Assembly (NCBI RefSeq): GCF_000786655.1
Contig: NZ_JROM01000022.1
Span: 119,122 to 183,121 of the forward strand
Reading direction: 5' to 3'
Length of the DNA stretch: 64,000 nucleotides
Source: Kocuria marina
GTDB lineage: Bacteria; Actinomycetota; Actinomycetes; Actinomycetales; Micrococcaceae
Below the pieces are notes generated by a model. The model was not told the origin of the DNA and did no database searches. It saw nothing but the letters and a program-made list of their open reading frames with translations. The position numbers and the translations under genes were made by a program. Shown here piece after piece: positions 47,055 to 60,378 of this stretch. The number at the start of each line of letters is the position of its first letter. Position 1 is the first letter of the stretch.

Positions 47055-47888
47055 ATGAAAATCGCGCTCTTCGCCACATGCATTGTGGATGCCATGTATC
47101 CCAAGGTGGCGCTGGCCACCGTGCGGATCCTCGAGCGGCTCGGACACGAGGTCGTGTTCCCCCAGGGGCAGGGGTGCTGCTCGCAGATGCACGTCAACAG
47201 CGGATACTTCGACGACGCCGTCCCGGTCATCCGCAATCACGTGCGCGCCTTCACGAGCGTGGACTACGACGTCGCCGTGGCGCCGTCGGCCTCGTGCGTC
47301 GCGTCCCTGGGGCACCAGCAGCCCATGGTTGCCCGCCAGTGCGGGGAGGCCGCGCTCGCCGAGGACGCCGCGATGGTCGCGGCCAACACGTACGAACTGG
47401 CCGAACTGCTCGTGGACGTCCTGCACGTCACGGACGCCGCGCAGCAGCTCGGTTCCTACTTCCCGGAGACAGTGACCTACCACCCCTCGTGCCACGGCAT
47501 GCGTTTGCTCGAGCTGGGGGACCGGCAGAAGGACCTCGTGCGCTCGGTGGCCGGGATCGACTTCCGCGAACTGCCGGACGCGGAGGAGTGCTGCGGTTTC
47601 GGCGGCACGTTCTCGTTCAAGAACCCGGACGTCTCCGGGGCCATGGCGGAGGCCAAACTGCGCAACATCGAGAACTCGGGTGCCTCGCTGTGCACGGGCG
47701 GTGACGCGTCCTGCCTCATGCACCTCAGCGGCGCGGCGTCCAAGCGCCGGGTCCCCGTGCGCACCGTCCACTTCGCGGAGATCCTCGCCTCGACCCGGCA
47801 GAACACCCTCACGGTGGAGGGCCCCGTGGAACTGTCCATCCCCGCGCCGGCGAAGCCCGCCGCGGCCACGACCGGAGGTCAGCGATGA
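47055..47888 (+). CDS. lutA: L-lactate oxidation iron-sulfur protein LutA
   Basis: One of the three LutABC proteins that oxidise L-lactate to pyruvate. 277 residues of the CCG-domain (glycolate-oxidase iron-sulfur subunit) type: FATCIVDAMYPKV at the start, GCCSQMH near residue 40, TYHPSCHGMR and EECCGFGGTFSFK as CCG motifs. The C-terminal 35 residues are an added Ala/Pro-rich tail. ATG at 47055 follows TTAGGAGACC. It overlaps lutB by four bases (ATGA). Confidence 0.95.
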   Translation: MKIALFATCIVDAMYPKVALATVRILERLGHEVVFPQGQGCCSQMHVNSGYFDDAVPVIRNHVRAFTSVDYDVAVAPSASCVASLGHQQPMVARQCGEAALAEDAAMVAANTYELAELLVDVLHVTDAAQQLGSYFPETVTYHPSCHGMRLLELGDRQKDLVRSVAGIDFRELPDAEECCGFGGTFSFKNPDVSGAMAEAKLRNIENSGASLCTGGDASCLMHLSGAASKRRVPVRTVHFAEILASTRQNTLTVEGPVELSIPAPAKPAAATTGGQR

Positions 47889-49744
47889 GCATCACCGAAC
47901 TGGGCATGCCCGGTGTGCGGCCCGTGCACGGGCAGGGCAATCTGCACGCGCAGGTCGCCTTCCCCCGCGCGGCCAAGAAAGAACTGCAGAACGAGCAGAT
48001 GCGGGCCAACATCCGCCACGCGACCCACTCGATCCGCGCCAAGCGCGCGAGCGTGGTGGGCGAGGTCCCGGACTGGCAGCAACTGCGTGACGCCGGCTCC
48101 GCGATCAAGGAAACCGTCATGGCGCACCTGCCGGAACTGCTCGAACAGTTCGAGCAGAACGTGAGCGCACGCGGCGGTGTGGTGCACTGGGCGCGGGACG
48201 CGGACGAGGCCAACGCGATCGTCACCCGCCTGATCCAGGAACAGGACGCCACGGACGTGATCAAGGTCAAGTCCATGGCCACCCAGGAGATGGGCCTGGA
48301 CGAGCACCTCGAGGAACACGGCATCACCGCCACGGAGACGGACCTCGCGGAGCTGATCGTGCAGCTGGGCAAGGACAAGCCCTCCCACATCCTGGTGCCC
48401 GCGATCCACAAGAACCGGGACGAGATCCGGGAGATCTTCCGCCGGGAGATGCCCGAGACCACGGACGAGCTCACCAACGACCCGCGCGTGCTCGCGGAGG
48501 CCGCGCGCAAACACCTGCGGGAGAAGTTCCTCACGACCAAGGTCGCAATCTCCGGCGCCAACTTCGGCATCGCGGACACCGGGACCCTCTCGGTCGTGGA
48601 GTCGGAGGGCAACGGGCGGATGTGCCTGACCCTGCCCGAGACCCTCATCACCGTGATGGGCATCGAGAAACTGCTGCCCACCTACCAGGACCTGGAGGTC
48701 TTCTTCCAGCTCCTCCCGCGCTCGTCCACCGGGGAGCGCATGAACCCGTACACCTCCCTGTGGACCGCGGTCACGCCCGGGGACGGGCCCAAGAACTTCC
48801 ACGTGGTGCTGCTCGACAACGGCCGCTCCGCGGTGCTCTCCGACCCGCAGGGCCGTTCCGCGCTGCACTGCATCCGGTGCTCGGCGTGCCTGAACGTGTG
48901 CCCCGTGTACGAGCAGGCCGGCGGTCACGCCTACGGGTCCACCTACCCGGGTCCGATCGGCGCGATCCTCTCCCCGCAGCTCACGGGGATCACGTCCCAG
49001 GAGAACTCGTCCCTGCCGTACGCGTCCTCGCTGTGCGGCGCGTGCTACCAGGTGTGCCCCGTCAAGATCAACATCCCGGACATCCTCGTGCACCTGCGGG
49101 ACGAGGACGTGCGCACCCGCCACGGGAAGCGGGACCGCGCGGCGCCCGCGCCGTCGTCGGACGATCCCGCGATCCACGCAGGGGACAACTGGCGCGAGGA
49201 GAAGTCCCTGACTGCTGACCACGGGGAGGGCGGGCACGACGGCGCTCCCCGTGAGACCTCGCTCAAGGGCCTCGCCACGCGCGCTCGCCGCGCGGGTCGC
49301 AAGGTGCGCGAGGCCGTTCCCACGCGCGCGGTGCCGTCCCAGATGGACGCGATGATGAAGGGCGCGTCCTTCGTGATGTCCTCCGGGAAGCGGATGTCCC
49401 TGGCCGAACGCGGCCTACCCCTGGGCCGTGTGGTGGCCGGGCGGGACCACGCGATCGGTTGGCTGCCCGGCATGGTGGGCGGCTGGACGGACGAGCGGGA
49501 TATCCCCGAGCCGCCCAAGGAGTCCTTCCGCAACTGGTGGAAGAAGCACGAGGGGGAGACCGCCCAGCGCCTCGAACGCGACGGCGCGGCTCCCGCGTCC
49601 ACCGGGGACGACGCCGCTGCGGCCACCCCCGCAGCCGAGGGAACCGTTCGCTCCGGTTCTGCAGGGGACGAGAACGACGCCCGCGGCGCGGGCAACCCGA
49701 CCGAAGGCGGCCGGACCGCAGGACACGACGGAGAGAACGCATGA
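47885..49744 (+). CDS. lutB: L-lactate oxidation iron-sulfur protein LutB
   Basis: 619 residues. DUF162-like N-terminal half (GANFGIADTGTLSVVESEGN) and two 4Fe-4S clusters: HCIRCSACLNVCPVYEQ and CGACYQVCPVKINIPD. These carry electrons in lactate oxidation. It is longer than many LutB proteins (about 470-520) because of a linker after residue 410 and an acidic, low-complexity C-terminus encoded around 11-mer 49607-49617. Translationally coupled on both sides: ATGA at lutA-lutB and lutB-lutC. Confidence 0.95.
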   Translation: MSITELGMPGVRPVHGQGNLHAQVAFPRAAKKELQNEQMRANIRHATHSIRAKRASVVGEVPDWQQLRDAGSAIKETVMAHLPELLEQFEQNVSARGGVVHWARDADEANAIVTRLIQEQDATDVIKVKSMATQEMGLDEHLEEHGITATETDLAELIVQLGKDKPSHILVPAIHKNRDEIREIFRREMPETTDELTNDPRVLAEAARKHLREKFLTTKVAISGANFGIADTGTLSVVESEGNGRMCLTLPETLITVMGIEKLLPTYQDLEVFFQLLPRSSTGERMNPYTSLWTAVTPGDGPKNFHVVLLDNGRSAVLSDPQGRSALHCIRCSACLNVCPVYEQAGGHAYGSTYPGPIGAILSPQLTGITSQENSSLPYASSLCGACYQVCPVKINIPDILVHLRDEDVRTRHGKRDRAAPAPSSDDPAIHAGDNWREEKSLTADHGEGGHDGAPRETSLKGLATRARRAGRKVREAVPTRAVPSQMDAMMKGASFVMSSGKRMSLAERGLPLGRVVAGRDHAIGWLPGMVGGWTDERDIPEPPKESFRNWWKKHEGETAQRLERDGAAPASTGDDAAAATPAAEGTVRSGSAGDENDARGAGNPTEGGRTAGHDGENA

Positions 49745-50385
49745 GCATGGACGCGAAGACCGAGATCCTGGCGCGGTTGGCCGGCGCGCTCTCCGACCGG
49801 CCCCAGGCCCCCGAGGTGCCGCGCGACTACCGCCGGACGTCCGAGCTGTCCCTCGACGAGATCGTGGACATGCTCGAGGACCGGTTGGTCGACTACAAGG
49901 CCAACGTGTTCCGGGAGACCGCGCAGACCGTCGCGGATCGGATCGCCACGCAACTCGGTGCGTCCGCGCGCTACGTGATCCCGGAGGGTTTCGACACCGC
50001 CCTGCTCCCGGAGGACACCGCGGCGCGCCGGGCGATCGTGGACCCCAACGACTCCCGCAAGGCGTCCGCGCTGACTGTGCGCGATCTCAACCGGGTGGAC
50101 GCCGTGGTCACATCCTCCACGGTCTCGTGTGCCCAGACGGGGACCATCTTCCTGTCCGCGCGCCCCGATGAGGGGCGGCGCGCGATCACCCTGGTGCCGG
50201 ACCACCACATCTGCATCGTGCCGCTGGACACCGTGGTGGAACTGATCCCGGAGGCCATGTCCCGGGTGGAGCGTTCGGCGCCCACCACCATGATCTCGGG
50301 GCCCTCGGCCACCTCGGACATCGAGCTCGAACGCGTGGAGGGTGTCCACGGTCCGCGCACCTTGGACGTGATCCTGCTGGGCTGA
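49741..50385 (+). CDS. lutC: Lactate utilization protein LutC
   Basis: 214 residues, LutC/YkgG-type (LUD domain): YRRTSELSLDEIVDMLEDRLVDYKA, VVTSSTVSCAQTGTIFL, LVPDHHICIVPLDTVVE and ISGPSATSDIELERVEGVHGP. Third subunit of the lactate oxidation complex. ATG at 49741 overlaps the lutB stop; an ATG two codons on (49747) is also possible. The operon is closed by the terminator at 50409-50456. Confidence 0.95.
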   Translation: MSMDAKTEILARLAGALSDRPQAPEVPRDYRRTSELSLDEIVDMLEDRLVDYKANVFRETAQTVADRIATQLGASARYVIPEGFDTALLPEDTAARRAIVDPNDSRKASALTVRDLNRVDAVVTSSTVSCAQTGTIFLSARPDEGRRAITLVPDHHICIVPLDTVVELIPEAMSRVERSAPTTMISGPSATSDIELERVEGVHGPRTLDVILLG

Positions 50386-50408
50386 GGCCGCGTGCTCGCA
50401 CCAATTGG

Positions 50409-50456
50409 AGAAGGTCCCCTTCCCGCGCTATCGCGGGGACGGGGACCTTCTTTCTT
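50409..50456 (+). terminator. Terminator of lutABC
   Basis: AGAAGGTCCCC (50409-50419) pairs with GGGGACCTTCT (50441-50451) around an inner TCCCGCG/CGCGGGGA stem. TTTCTT follows. Strong intrinsic terminator. Confidence 0.9.
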
Positions 50457-50533
50457 GTACATTGCTCACCAGCAGCGACCGCTCATCAGGAGTTGCCGGA
50501 CCCTACGAGCGGTCACTCACGTCGAACGGCTGC

Positions 50534-51334
50534 TCACCACGAGTCGTCCCCACGGGTCAGGGCGTCGTACCCGGAATCCACGAACAACACCTGACCACCG
50601 ATCTTCCCGGCCGCGGTGGAGGTCAGGAAGCAGATCGCGGCGGCGACGTCCTCGGGCCGTGCCGGGCCGTTGAGCGGGGAGGGCATGCCCTCCTCCACCT
50701 GCTGGCGGCCCTCCTCCGTGGCGAGCAGGGGCTCGGTCATGGGCGTGAGCACCAGGCCCGGGGCCACGGCGTTGAGGGTGATCCCGGCGCCCACGAAGCG
50801 CTCAGCCAGGGCGTTGCGGCGCACCCACCGGGCCACGGCCTGCTTGGAGGACGAGTAGTTGAGGTACCCCGCTCCACCACCGGCGGCGACCAGGCGCTCA
50901 CCGATCGCGGCCGCGGTCTCACGATCACCATTCAGCATGGCGTCCACGAGGTCGTCGTTCGCCGGGTGCAGGGAAGCGGCGCTCGCGGTGATGCACACGC
51001 GCGGGGCGTCGGAAGCGCGCAGCAGGGGGAGCAGACCCTCCACCGTGCCCACGGCGCCGAAGAAGTCGATGGCCACGTCCATGGGTGCCTGCAGCGAGGT
51101 ACCGGCATTGGCGATCACCCCGTCCACCACGGAGGTCAGCGCGGCGATCTCCTCCACCATGGCGGCGATGCCGTCCTCGGTGGACAGGTCCGCGACCACT
51201 TCCGTGTTCTTGAGGTCCACGCCGATGACCCGGTGGCCTTCGTCGATGAGTTGAGCGGCGGTGGCCTGTCCGATACCGGATCCGGCTCCGGTGACCACGT
51301 ACACGCGAGGGGCGGCGACGTCTGTGGTGGGCAC
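50534..51334 (-). CDS. Short-chain dehydrogenase/reductase (hydroxysteroid-dehydrogenase-like)
   Basis: 266 residues. VTGAGSGIGQATAAQLIDEG (about residues 14-33) binds the nucleotide, VIGVDLK suggests NAD, IANAG and the long insertion after ITASAASLHPANDD, and the YSSSK catalytic motif mark the SDR type related to 3-alpha-hydroxysteroid dehydrogenase/carbonyl reductase. The substrate is not known. GTG at 51334 has GAGGAG five bases upstream. It lies alone between the lutABC terminator and the thiamine cluster. Confidence 0.85.
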   Translation of the reverse strand: MPTTDVAAPRVYVVTGAGSGIGQATAAQLIDEGHRVIGVDLKNTEVVADLSTEDGIAAMVEEIAALTSVVDGVIANAGTSLQAPMDVAIDFFGAVGTVEGLLPLLRASDAPRVCITASAASLHPANDDLVDAMLNGDRETAAAIGERLVAAGGGAGYLNYSSSKQAVARWVRRNALAERFVGAGITLNAVAPGLVLTPMTEPLLATEEGRQQVEEGMPSPLNGPARPEDVAAAICFLTSTAAGKIGGQVLFVDSGYDALTRGDDSW

Positions 51335-51439
51335 GATCTCTCCTCGGGGTCATGACCGGCCCGGATGGCGCGGCCCTGGACCTCATGGTGGCACACGTGC
51401 GGAAACCGCTCCTCAAGTACGGAGCGATGATCGAACGGG

Positions 51440-55120
<3,681 letters not shown>

Positions 55121-55130
55121 TGTTCCTCCC

Positions 55131-55230
55131 TCCGGCGGCATGATCCGCATCAGGTGATCCGGTCGGCGGCTCACGCCCTCTCAGCCCGCTGCGGTGGTTG
55201 TTGCCAACGTGTGCGGACTCCCGTGGAGTT
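55131..55230 (-). promoter_or_regulatory. TPP (THI-box) riboswitch upstream of thiOSGF
   Basis: On the reverse strand the leader contains GGGCTGAGAGGG and then ACCTGATGCGGATCATGCCG followed by GGAGGGA, the conserved core of thiamine pyrophosphate aptamers (CUGAGA and ACCUGAU-N-GAU-AUGCC elements). The final GGAGGGAGG is also the ribosome site of thiO, so ligand binding probably blocks translation. A -10-like TAGACT lies at 55258-55263 (complement). Confidence 0.92.
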
Positions 55231-55354
55231 CGTCGAACGGCGACGAACGGCCCTACCAGTCTAGTCACCCGTAGCTGTGGAACGCAGGGGGACTTCGCGG
55301 CGGGCTGATCGTGTGCGGTGTCCGCGGGCGCGCGGTTCGTGCCACGATGGCCGC

Positions 55355-56017
55355 ATGGGACACACGAGCCAGACGGGTACCGGGCGCCGCGCCGCCCTCG
55401 AGAACGCGCGACTGTACGTGTGCGTCATGGCGCGCCGCGAGCGCGGTGACCTGCGGGAATTCCTGCACGCCGCGTACGAGGGCGGGGTGGACATCATCCA
55501 GTTGCGGGACAAATCCCTCGAGGCCGCCGCGGAGATCGAGGCCATCCAGGTGCTCGCGGAGGTCGCGCGGGAGCACGGGAAACTCTTCGCCGTCAACGAC
55601 CGTGCGGACGTCGCGCTGCTCACCGGCGCGGACGTGTTCCACGTGGGCCAGGGTGATCTGACCACCGCGCAGGCGCGGCGGGTCCTGGGGGACGACGTGG
55701 TGATCGGGCGGTCCTGTCACTCCCCGGCCCAGGTGGACGCCGCCGTGGCCGACGCCGGGCTCGACTACTTCTGCACGGGGCCAGTGTGGGAGACCCCCAC
55801 CAAACCGGGTCGCGCGGCCGTGGGGCTCGAACTGCCGCGCTACGCCGCTCAGCACGCGGGGGACAAGCCCTTCTTCGCGATCGGCGGGGTCGACGCCGCG
55901 CGGTTGCCGTCCGTGCTCGACACGGGTGCCTCGCGCATCGTGGTCGTGCGGGCCGTGACCGATGCGCAGGACGTCACCGCGGCGGCGCGGGCGCTGCGGG
56001 ACACGCTGCCCGGGTGA
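55355..56017 (+). CDS. thiE: Thiamine-phosphate synthase
   Basis: Joins the pyrimidine and thiazole moieties to thiamine phosphate. 220 residues of TIM-barrel type: [63 protein letters not shown] and [15 protein letters not shown] at 55355 has CACGAT six bases upstream (leaderless pattern); the open frame extends 78 bp further. It diverges from the riboswitch-controlled thiOSGF unit and lacks an aptamer of its own. Followed by 170 bp with nothing recognisable. Confidence 0.96.
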   Translation: MGHTSQTGTGRRAALENARLYVCVMARRERGDLREFLHAAYEGGVDIIQLRDKSLEAAAEIEAIQVLAEVAREHGKLFAVNDRADVALLTGADVFHVGQGDLTTAQARRVLGDDVVIGRSCHSPAQVDAAVADAGLDYFCTGPVWETPTKPGRAAVGLELPRYAAQHAGDKPFFAIGGVDAARLPSVLDTGASRIVVVRAVTDAQDVTAAARALRDTLPG

Positions 56018-56190
56018 GACCCGATCTTTGAACGCGGTGGAGCGGCGGCGCCGCGGTGGGATGGCACCGCTCGGGTGGCGACGTGTTCGGTGGGGTGGTG
56101 CGCGTCGGGGCGGAGTCATGGAGTCATGGCGCCGCAGTGTCTTGGCGTCGCGCGGGTGGCACGGCTCGCTCGGTACGCGGAGCGGAACCG

Positions 56191-56607
56191 TTACGGGGTC
56201 TCGCACCGCCCGGGGTGCTGCTGGCACCACGGGGTGACACCGGGGAACTTTCCCCGGTGATCGGCCACCCACCGGTACACGCGGTCCTGGACCCACCGCA
56301 CGGGCGGTAACCGGTAGAACGGCTCGAACACCCGGATGCCCAGGGCGGTGTCCAGGGTCACGGCCACCGCGTGCGCCCCCGAGGATCGCTCACCGGAACG
56401 GGATAGGACGGCCCACACCGACGCGTTGCCCTCCGCATTCGTCAGTCCGAACCGCTCCAGTACGCCGGGGACCTGGTAGGCGTGCAGGGCGATCCGGTCA
56501 TGGCGGTCCAGTGTCCGGGCCCATCCCACGCAGCGCGTGCAGAACCCGCAGTTGCCGTCGAAGACCAGGTGCAGGGACGCGCCCTGCTCGGTGCCCGGGG
56601 GGTTCAC
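56191..56607 (-). CDS. DCC-family thiol-disulfide oxidoreductase (DUF393)
   Basis: 138 residues. HLVFDGNCGFCTRCVGWART near the N-terminus is the DxxCxxC motif of the DCC family, followed by YQVPGVLERFGL and a C-terminal FEPFYRLPPVRWVQDRVYRWVADHR. These thioredoxin-like proteins probably act on disulfides; targets are unknown. GTG at 56607 overlaps the phzF-like stop (GTGA), so the two are one operon. Confidence 0.85.
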   Translation of the reverse strand: MNPPGTEQGASLHLVFDGNCGFCTRCVGWARTLDRHDRIALHAYQVPGVLERFGLTNAEGNASVWAVLSRSGERSSGAHAVAVTLDTALGIRVFEPFYRLPPVRWVQDRVYRWVADHRGKFPGVTPWCQQHPGRCETP

Positions 56608-57455
56608 AGCAGCACCGTCCCGTCGATGCACGCGGTGCAGTGTCCGCCCACGAACACGTGGTCCCCGTCCGACGTGACGGTCACGAGGCCGCTGCGTCCC
56701 ATGAGGGTGCCCTGTCGGGCGATGTAGTTCGCGGGCGCCCGGTCCGTACGGATGAGCCACTGGGCCAGGCTCGCGTTGAGGCTTCCCGTGACGGGGTCCT
56801 CGTACCCGCCGGTCCCGCCCACGAAGGCGCGGACCTCGAACTGGTGCGGACTGCTCTGCGGGTGGGGACCCACCACGCCGATCTTGGCGCCGTGGAGAGC
56901 GGGAAGGTCGGGCTCGATCGCCAGGACGTCCTCGGCGCCAGCCAGAAGCAGCGCGGCCCAGCCGGGGCCGTTGTCGACCCACTGATGGGCGACGACCTGC
57001 TCGTCCCGCAGGCCCAGGGCCGCGGTTACGCCCCCGAGCAATTCCGGGCCCAGGTCTCCCGTGCGGTCGGTGGGTGGGGCCTCGAAGGTCAGTGCGCCGT
57101 CGTCGGACGGGCGGATCCGCACGAGGCCCGCGGCGCATTCCTGGACGATGACGTCCTTGGCACGCGCGGTGTTGCCCGCGGTGAGCCATGCGTGGGCCGA
57201 GCCCAGGGTGGGGTGACCGGCGAACGGCAGTTCACGGTCCGGGGTCCAGATGCGCAGCCGGTAGTCGGCGTCCGGGTCCGTGGGTGGAAGCACGAACGTG
57301 GTCTCGGACAGGTTGGTCCAGCGCGCGAAGCGGGCCATGGCGTCGTCGGTGAGATCGGTGCCGTCCAGGACCACGGCCACGGGGTTGCCCAGGTAGGGCT
57401 CGCGGGAGAAGACGTCGACCTGGGTGAACGGGCGCGGACGAGGTGTTGGGCTCAT
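56604..57455 (-). CDS. PhzF-family isomerase/epimerase
   Basis: 283 residues. FTQVDVFSREPYLGNPVAVVLDG, the catalytic-Glu region LSETTFVLPP, RIWTPDRELPFAGHPTLGSAHAW and YEDPVTGSLNASLAQWL are the diaminopimelate-epimerase-like PhzF hallmarks. No phenazine genes are nearby, so it is a general-purpose family member with unknown substrate. The ATG at 57455 has TGGAAT six bases upstream, a possible leaderless start. Coupled to the DCC gene by a GTGA overlap. Confidence 0.88.
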   Translation of the reverse strand: MSPTPRPRPFTQVDVFSREPYLGNPVAVVLDGTDLTDDAMARFARWTNLSETTFVLPPTDPDADYRLRIWTPDRELPFAGHPTLGSAHAWLTAGNTARAKDVIVQECAAGLVRIRPSDDGALTFEAPPTDRTGDLGPELLGGVTAALGLRDEQVVAHQWVDNGPGWAALLLAGAEDVLAIEPDLPALHGAKIGVVGPHPQSSPHQFEVRAFVGGTGGYEDPVTGSLNASLAQWLIRTDRAPANYIARQGTLMGRSGLVTVTSDGDHVFVGGHCTACIDGTVLL

Positions 57456-57554
57456 GGGGTCATTCCATCACGTCGTGCCGACGGGTTGTCACCTCCCGCC
57501 CGGGCCCCATACGACGCAGTCGGAGACGACGTGTCCGGCGCACACGCGCGCCGG

Positions 57555-57580
57555 GCGGGCGTCCGGCAGGCGACGCCCGC
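57555..57580 (-). terminator. Hairpin after the Pel-like gene cluster
   Basis: GCGGGCGTC (57555-57563) pairs with GACGCCCGC (57572-57580), just beyond the stop of the hydrolase gene on the reverse strand. No T-tract. Confidence 0.5.
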
Positions 57581-57592
57581 GCCCAGGTGGGC

Positions 57593-58657
57593 TCACCCCC
57601 GTTGCAGCACCACCCCGCGGCGGGGCTGCAGCACCAGGTGGGACCCTGCCGCCCGACCCTGGACGTCGACCATGCCGCGCGGCACCCGGACGCGGTGGCG
57701 TCGTCGGCGGTCGGCGTTGAAGTTCACCGCGGCCCAGCCGTGCGTGAACTCGCGCCACCACGTGTGACCGCGGCGCACGGGGTCCTGCACCGGCGCGCCG
57801 AGGTCCCAGTCGAGCTGCGCGGTGTGCTGGGTGCGGCTGTAGTCGTCGTGCGCCGTGGCCGAGTACGCGCCGCGGCCCGCCCCGAAGATCCAGAACGCGG
57901 CCAGACCGTACTCGACATTGGGGTGGTCGTCGTCGCCGTCCGTGGGCACCCGCAGGATGCTGATGCCCGGCCCGTCCGCCTGGGGCAGCTGCGCCTCGGT
58001 GGTCTCCGGGTCGAACAGGTCCACCGGGCTGAAACCCAGCCACACCTCCTCGAATCCGCCGCCGTAGGCCGCGTGGCTCGCCCAGCGGCCGGGCTCACGC
58101 CGCGATTCCGCGATGTTCGGGACGAGGATCTTGCCGATCTCGTTCAGGGCCGGGCCCGCCGCGTGCACCAACTCGCCCACGCCGTCGCGGAAGTCCGCCA
58201 TGGACCGGGCATCCCGGACGGGCAGGTCCAGGCCGTAGTAGTCGTCGAACACGTCGTTGTCCGCCATCACGCCGTCGAACGGCGAATCCCGCAGTTCGGC
58301 GATCACGTTGCGCACCCAGCGCTCGCGGTACTCGGGTGACCACACGGTCATCTGCCAGTGTCCGCCGTAGCGGGCCCACTCGATGCGTTCGCCGTCCAGG
58401 CGTCGCGCGAACCACCGGTCCGGGGCCTCGGCGTACGAGACCCCGGAACTGTGGATCGGGCCCGGTTCGTAACTGCGGGTAGAGGACAGGCACTTGTAGC
58501 ACAGCACCGTCATGTCCGGGCGGCGCCGCTTGAGGTCCGCGGCCGCCGCCGTCTCCCACGGTTGCAGGATCGCCGCCCGGTAGTGCTGCGCGGCGAAGTC
58601 GACCTGCTCGGGGCTGATCGGGCCCCCGTACCGGATCCAGGCGCCGACGCCGCTCAC
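57593..58657 (-). CDS. Putative glycoside hydrolase (GHL15-like) of the Pel-type cluster
   Basis: 354 residues of a TIM-barrel-like protein: AWIRYGGPISPEQVDFAAQHY, TVLCYKCLSSTRSYEPG, WARYGGHWQMTVWSPEYRERW, and DGVMADNDVFDDYYG with likely catalytic acidic residues. This resembles the hypothetical glycosyl-hydrolase group GHL15. No signal peptide is evident, so it may act in the cytoplasm or be exported by another route. GTG at 58657 overlaps the pelF stop (GTGA), tying it to polysaccharide synthesis, where a hydrolase could trim or release the product. Confidence 0.6.
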   Translation of the reverse strand: MSGVGAWIRYGGPISPEQVDFAAQHYRAAILQPWETAAAADLKRRRPDMTVLCYKCLSSTRSYEPGPIHSSGVSYAEAPDRWFARRLDGERIEWARYGGHWQMTVWSPEYRERWVRNVIAELRDSPFDGVMADNDVFDDYYGLDLPVRDARSMADFRDGVGELVHAAGPALNEIGKILVPNIAESRREPGRWASHAAYGGGFEEVWLGFSPVDLFDPETTEAQLPQADGPGISILRVPTDGDDDHPNVEYGLAAFWIFGAGRGAYSATAHDDYSRTQHTAQLDWDLGAPVQDPVRRGHTWWREFTHGWAAVNFNADRRRRHRVRVPRGMVDVQGRAAGSHLVLQPRRGVVLQRG

Positions 58658-60378
58658 TCGCCCGCGCCCGCCAACGGCGCGTCGAACGCCGGTTGCCGCA
58701 GGTCCGAGTACTCGAAGTTGCGCTTCTCACCCATGTTGCCGAGCATCCGGTAGATCTTGTTGTAGGAGGACATGACCTCGTGGAGCTGGAAGAAGTCCTC
58801 CACGCGGCCGCGGGCGTTGGTGCTGTAGGAGCGGTAACGATCCACGTTCCCGATCACGGCCTGGACCTTGTCCGCCATGGCCTCGATGTCACCGGGTGCG
58901 AGCAGTTCACCGCACGCGCCCCACGTGCGCCCGTCGTGGGTCACGAGGTCGTCACCCACGAGCTGGCTCATCCCGCCCACGTCCGATCCCACCGTGGGGA
59001 TGCCCGCGGCCATGGCCTCGAGCACCACGATCGGCTGGCCCTCGTTGTAGCTCGGGAGCACCAGCAGGTCGAACTGGTCGAGCATGTCCCGCACGTTGAC
59101 GGTCCCGTGGACGGTCACGAGGTCGTGGAGGCCCAGGGTCTCGATCTTCTCGAGGCACGCCTCGTAGTACTCGGGCACGTGCTCGGTGGGCCCCAGGACG
59201 TCCAGGTGGATGTTGGGGTAGCCGCGATCCCGCAGGATGTCCATGCTGGACAGCAGGTCCATGAGTCCCTTGATGGGCACCACGCGGGCGATGTAGACGA
59301 GGCGCCACGTGTGCTGCTCGGGGGCCTGGGCAATGCGTTCCACCGCGGCCTGGCGGGCGTGGTACTTCTCCTCGAACTCCTCGATGATCATGCCGTTGGG
59401 CAGCACCACGGACTTGTCCACGTCAGCGCCCAGGCTCGCGGCCTCGGTGATGGCCGTGGGGTAGAGGTAGGTCACGAGCTCGGCGCTCGGGTAGCAGAAG
59501 TGCCCGATCTCGATCCACCACGCCATCCACGCCCGGTCCTCGGCGCCGACGTCGAACGTGCGGTAGTCCTCGGACGTAATCGACAGTGCCATGTTGCGGT
59601 CGAGCAGGGTGTTCACGGTGTCGCGCACGTACAGGTTGTGCTCGGTGAGCAGGAACGACGTGCCGTGATCGCGCGCGGCCGCGGCACCCAGCAGGGACGC
59701 GTACCCGGTCGTGTGCGCGTGGTACACCCGGGCCCGCGGCATGGTCTCGCCCAGGATCGCGTGGGCCAGGGAGAAGAACCCGCGCAGCAACCAGAAGGAC
59801 TCGGACAGGGAGAGCCCGAGCTGCGGCATCCGCTCGGTTAGCGCGTGCAGGAACTCGCGGGAGCCCAGCACGGCCCACAGGGGGTACTGCCGGGTCCGTT
59901 CGTTGAGTCCCTCGTCGATGAGCTCCCACAGCGGCTCGGTGTCCCGGGCGCCGGCCAGGGCGTAGATCGCGTCGAAGATCCGGTGGGACAGCACCGTGCG
60001 CTGTTCCGCGGTCATGCGCAGGTCCTTGGGGCGCACGGACATGAAGTCGTCCCGATGCTCCTGCATGCTCAGGTAGACCACACGGACCCATTTGACGTTC
60101 TCGGGCACAGAATAGAGGTCCTCCTGGGGGGCCTCGGAGTCCCAGGCGATGTGGATGATCCCGTAGCTCAGGTCGGGGTTACCCGTGACGATGTCGTGGA
60201 CCACCGCCGAGACCCCGCCCTTGAGGAAGGGGTAGGTGGATTCCATGACGATGGCGACGTCCACGTCCTCGTACTGCTTCTGGCGCTGTTGCGCGGCGGG
60301 GGACAGGCGGGCGGGTTCCGCGACGGCCACGGACTTGGTGGCGCGGTGCTTGGCGTGTGAGCGCGTGAAAGGGTACAT
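58654..60378 (-). CDS. PelF-like GT4 glycosyltransferase
   Basis: 574 residues, cytoplasmic. DVDVAIVMESTYPFLKGGVSAVVHDIV is the PelF/DUF3492 opening, HAHTTGYASLLGAAAARDHG and LTEHNLYVRDTV follow, and the C-terminal GT4 domain has VPIKGLMDLLSSMDILRDRG, LVLPSYNEGQPIVVLEAMAAG and VGSDVGGMSQLV. PelF polymerises UDP-hexosamine in Pel biosynthesis. ATG at 60378 has GAGGAA eight bases upstream. Middle gene of pelG-pelF-hydrolase. Confidence 0.88.
   Translation of the reverse strand: MYPFTRSHAKHRATKSVAVAEPARLSPAAQQRQKQYEDVDVAIVMESTYPFLKGGVSAVVHDIVTGNPDLSYGIIHIAWDSEAPQEDLYSVPENVKWVRVVYLSMQEHRDDFMSVRPKDLRMTAEQRTVLSHRIFDAIYALAGARDTEPLWELIDEGLNERTRQYPLWAVLGSREFLHALTERMPQLGLSLSESFWLLRGFFSLAHAILGETMPRARVYHAHTTGYASLLGAAAARDHGTSFLLTEHNLYVRDTVNTLLDRNMALSITSEDYRTFDVGAEDRAWMAWWIEIGHFCYPSAELVTYLYPTAITEAASLGADVDKSVVLPNGMIIEEFEEKYHARQAAVERIAQAPEQHTWRLVYIARVVPIKGLMDLLSSMDILRDRGYPNIHLDVLGPTEHVPEYYEACLEKIETLGLHDLVTVHGTVNVRDMLDQFDLLVLPSYNEGQPIVVLEAMAAGIPTVGSDVGGMSQLVGDDLVTHDGRTWGACGELLAPGDIEAMADKVQAVIGNVDRYRSYSTNARGRVEDFFQLHEVMSSYNKIYRMLGNMGEKRNFEYSDLRQPAFDAPLAGAGE

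Noticed and set aside
56604..57455. Phenazine biosynthesis from the PhzF-like gene
   Set aside because: No other phz gene is nearby, and the family is broad and mostly unrelated to phenazines.
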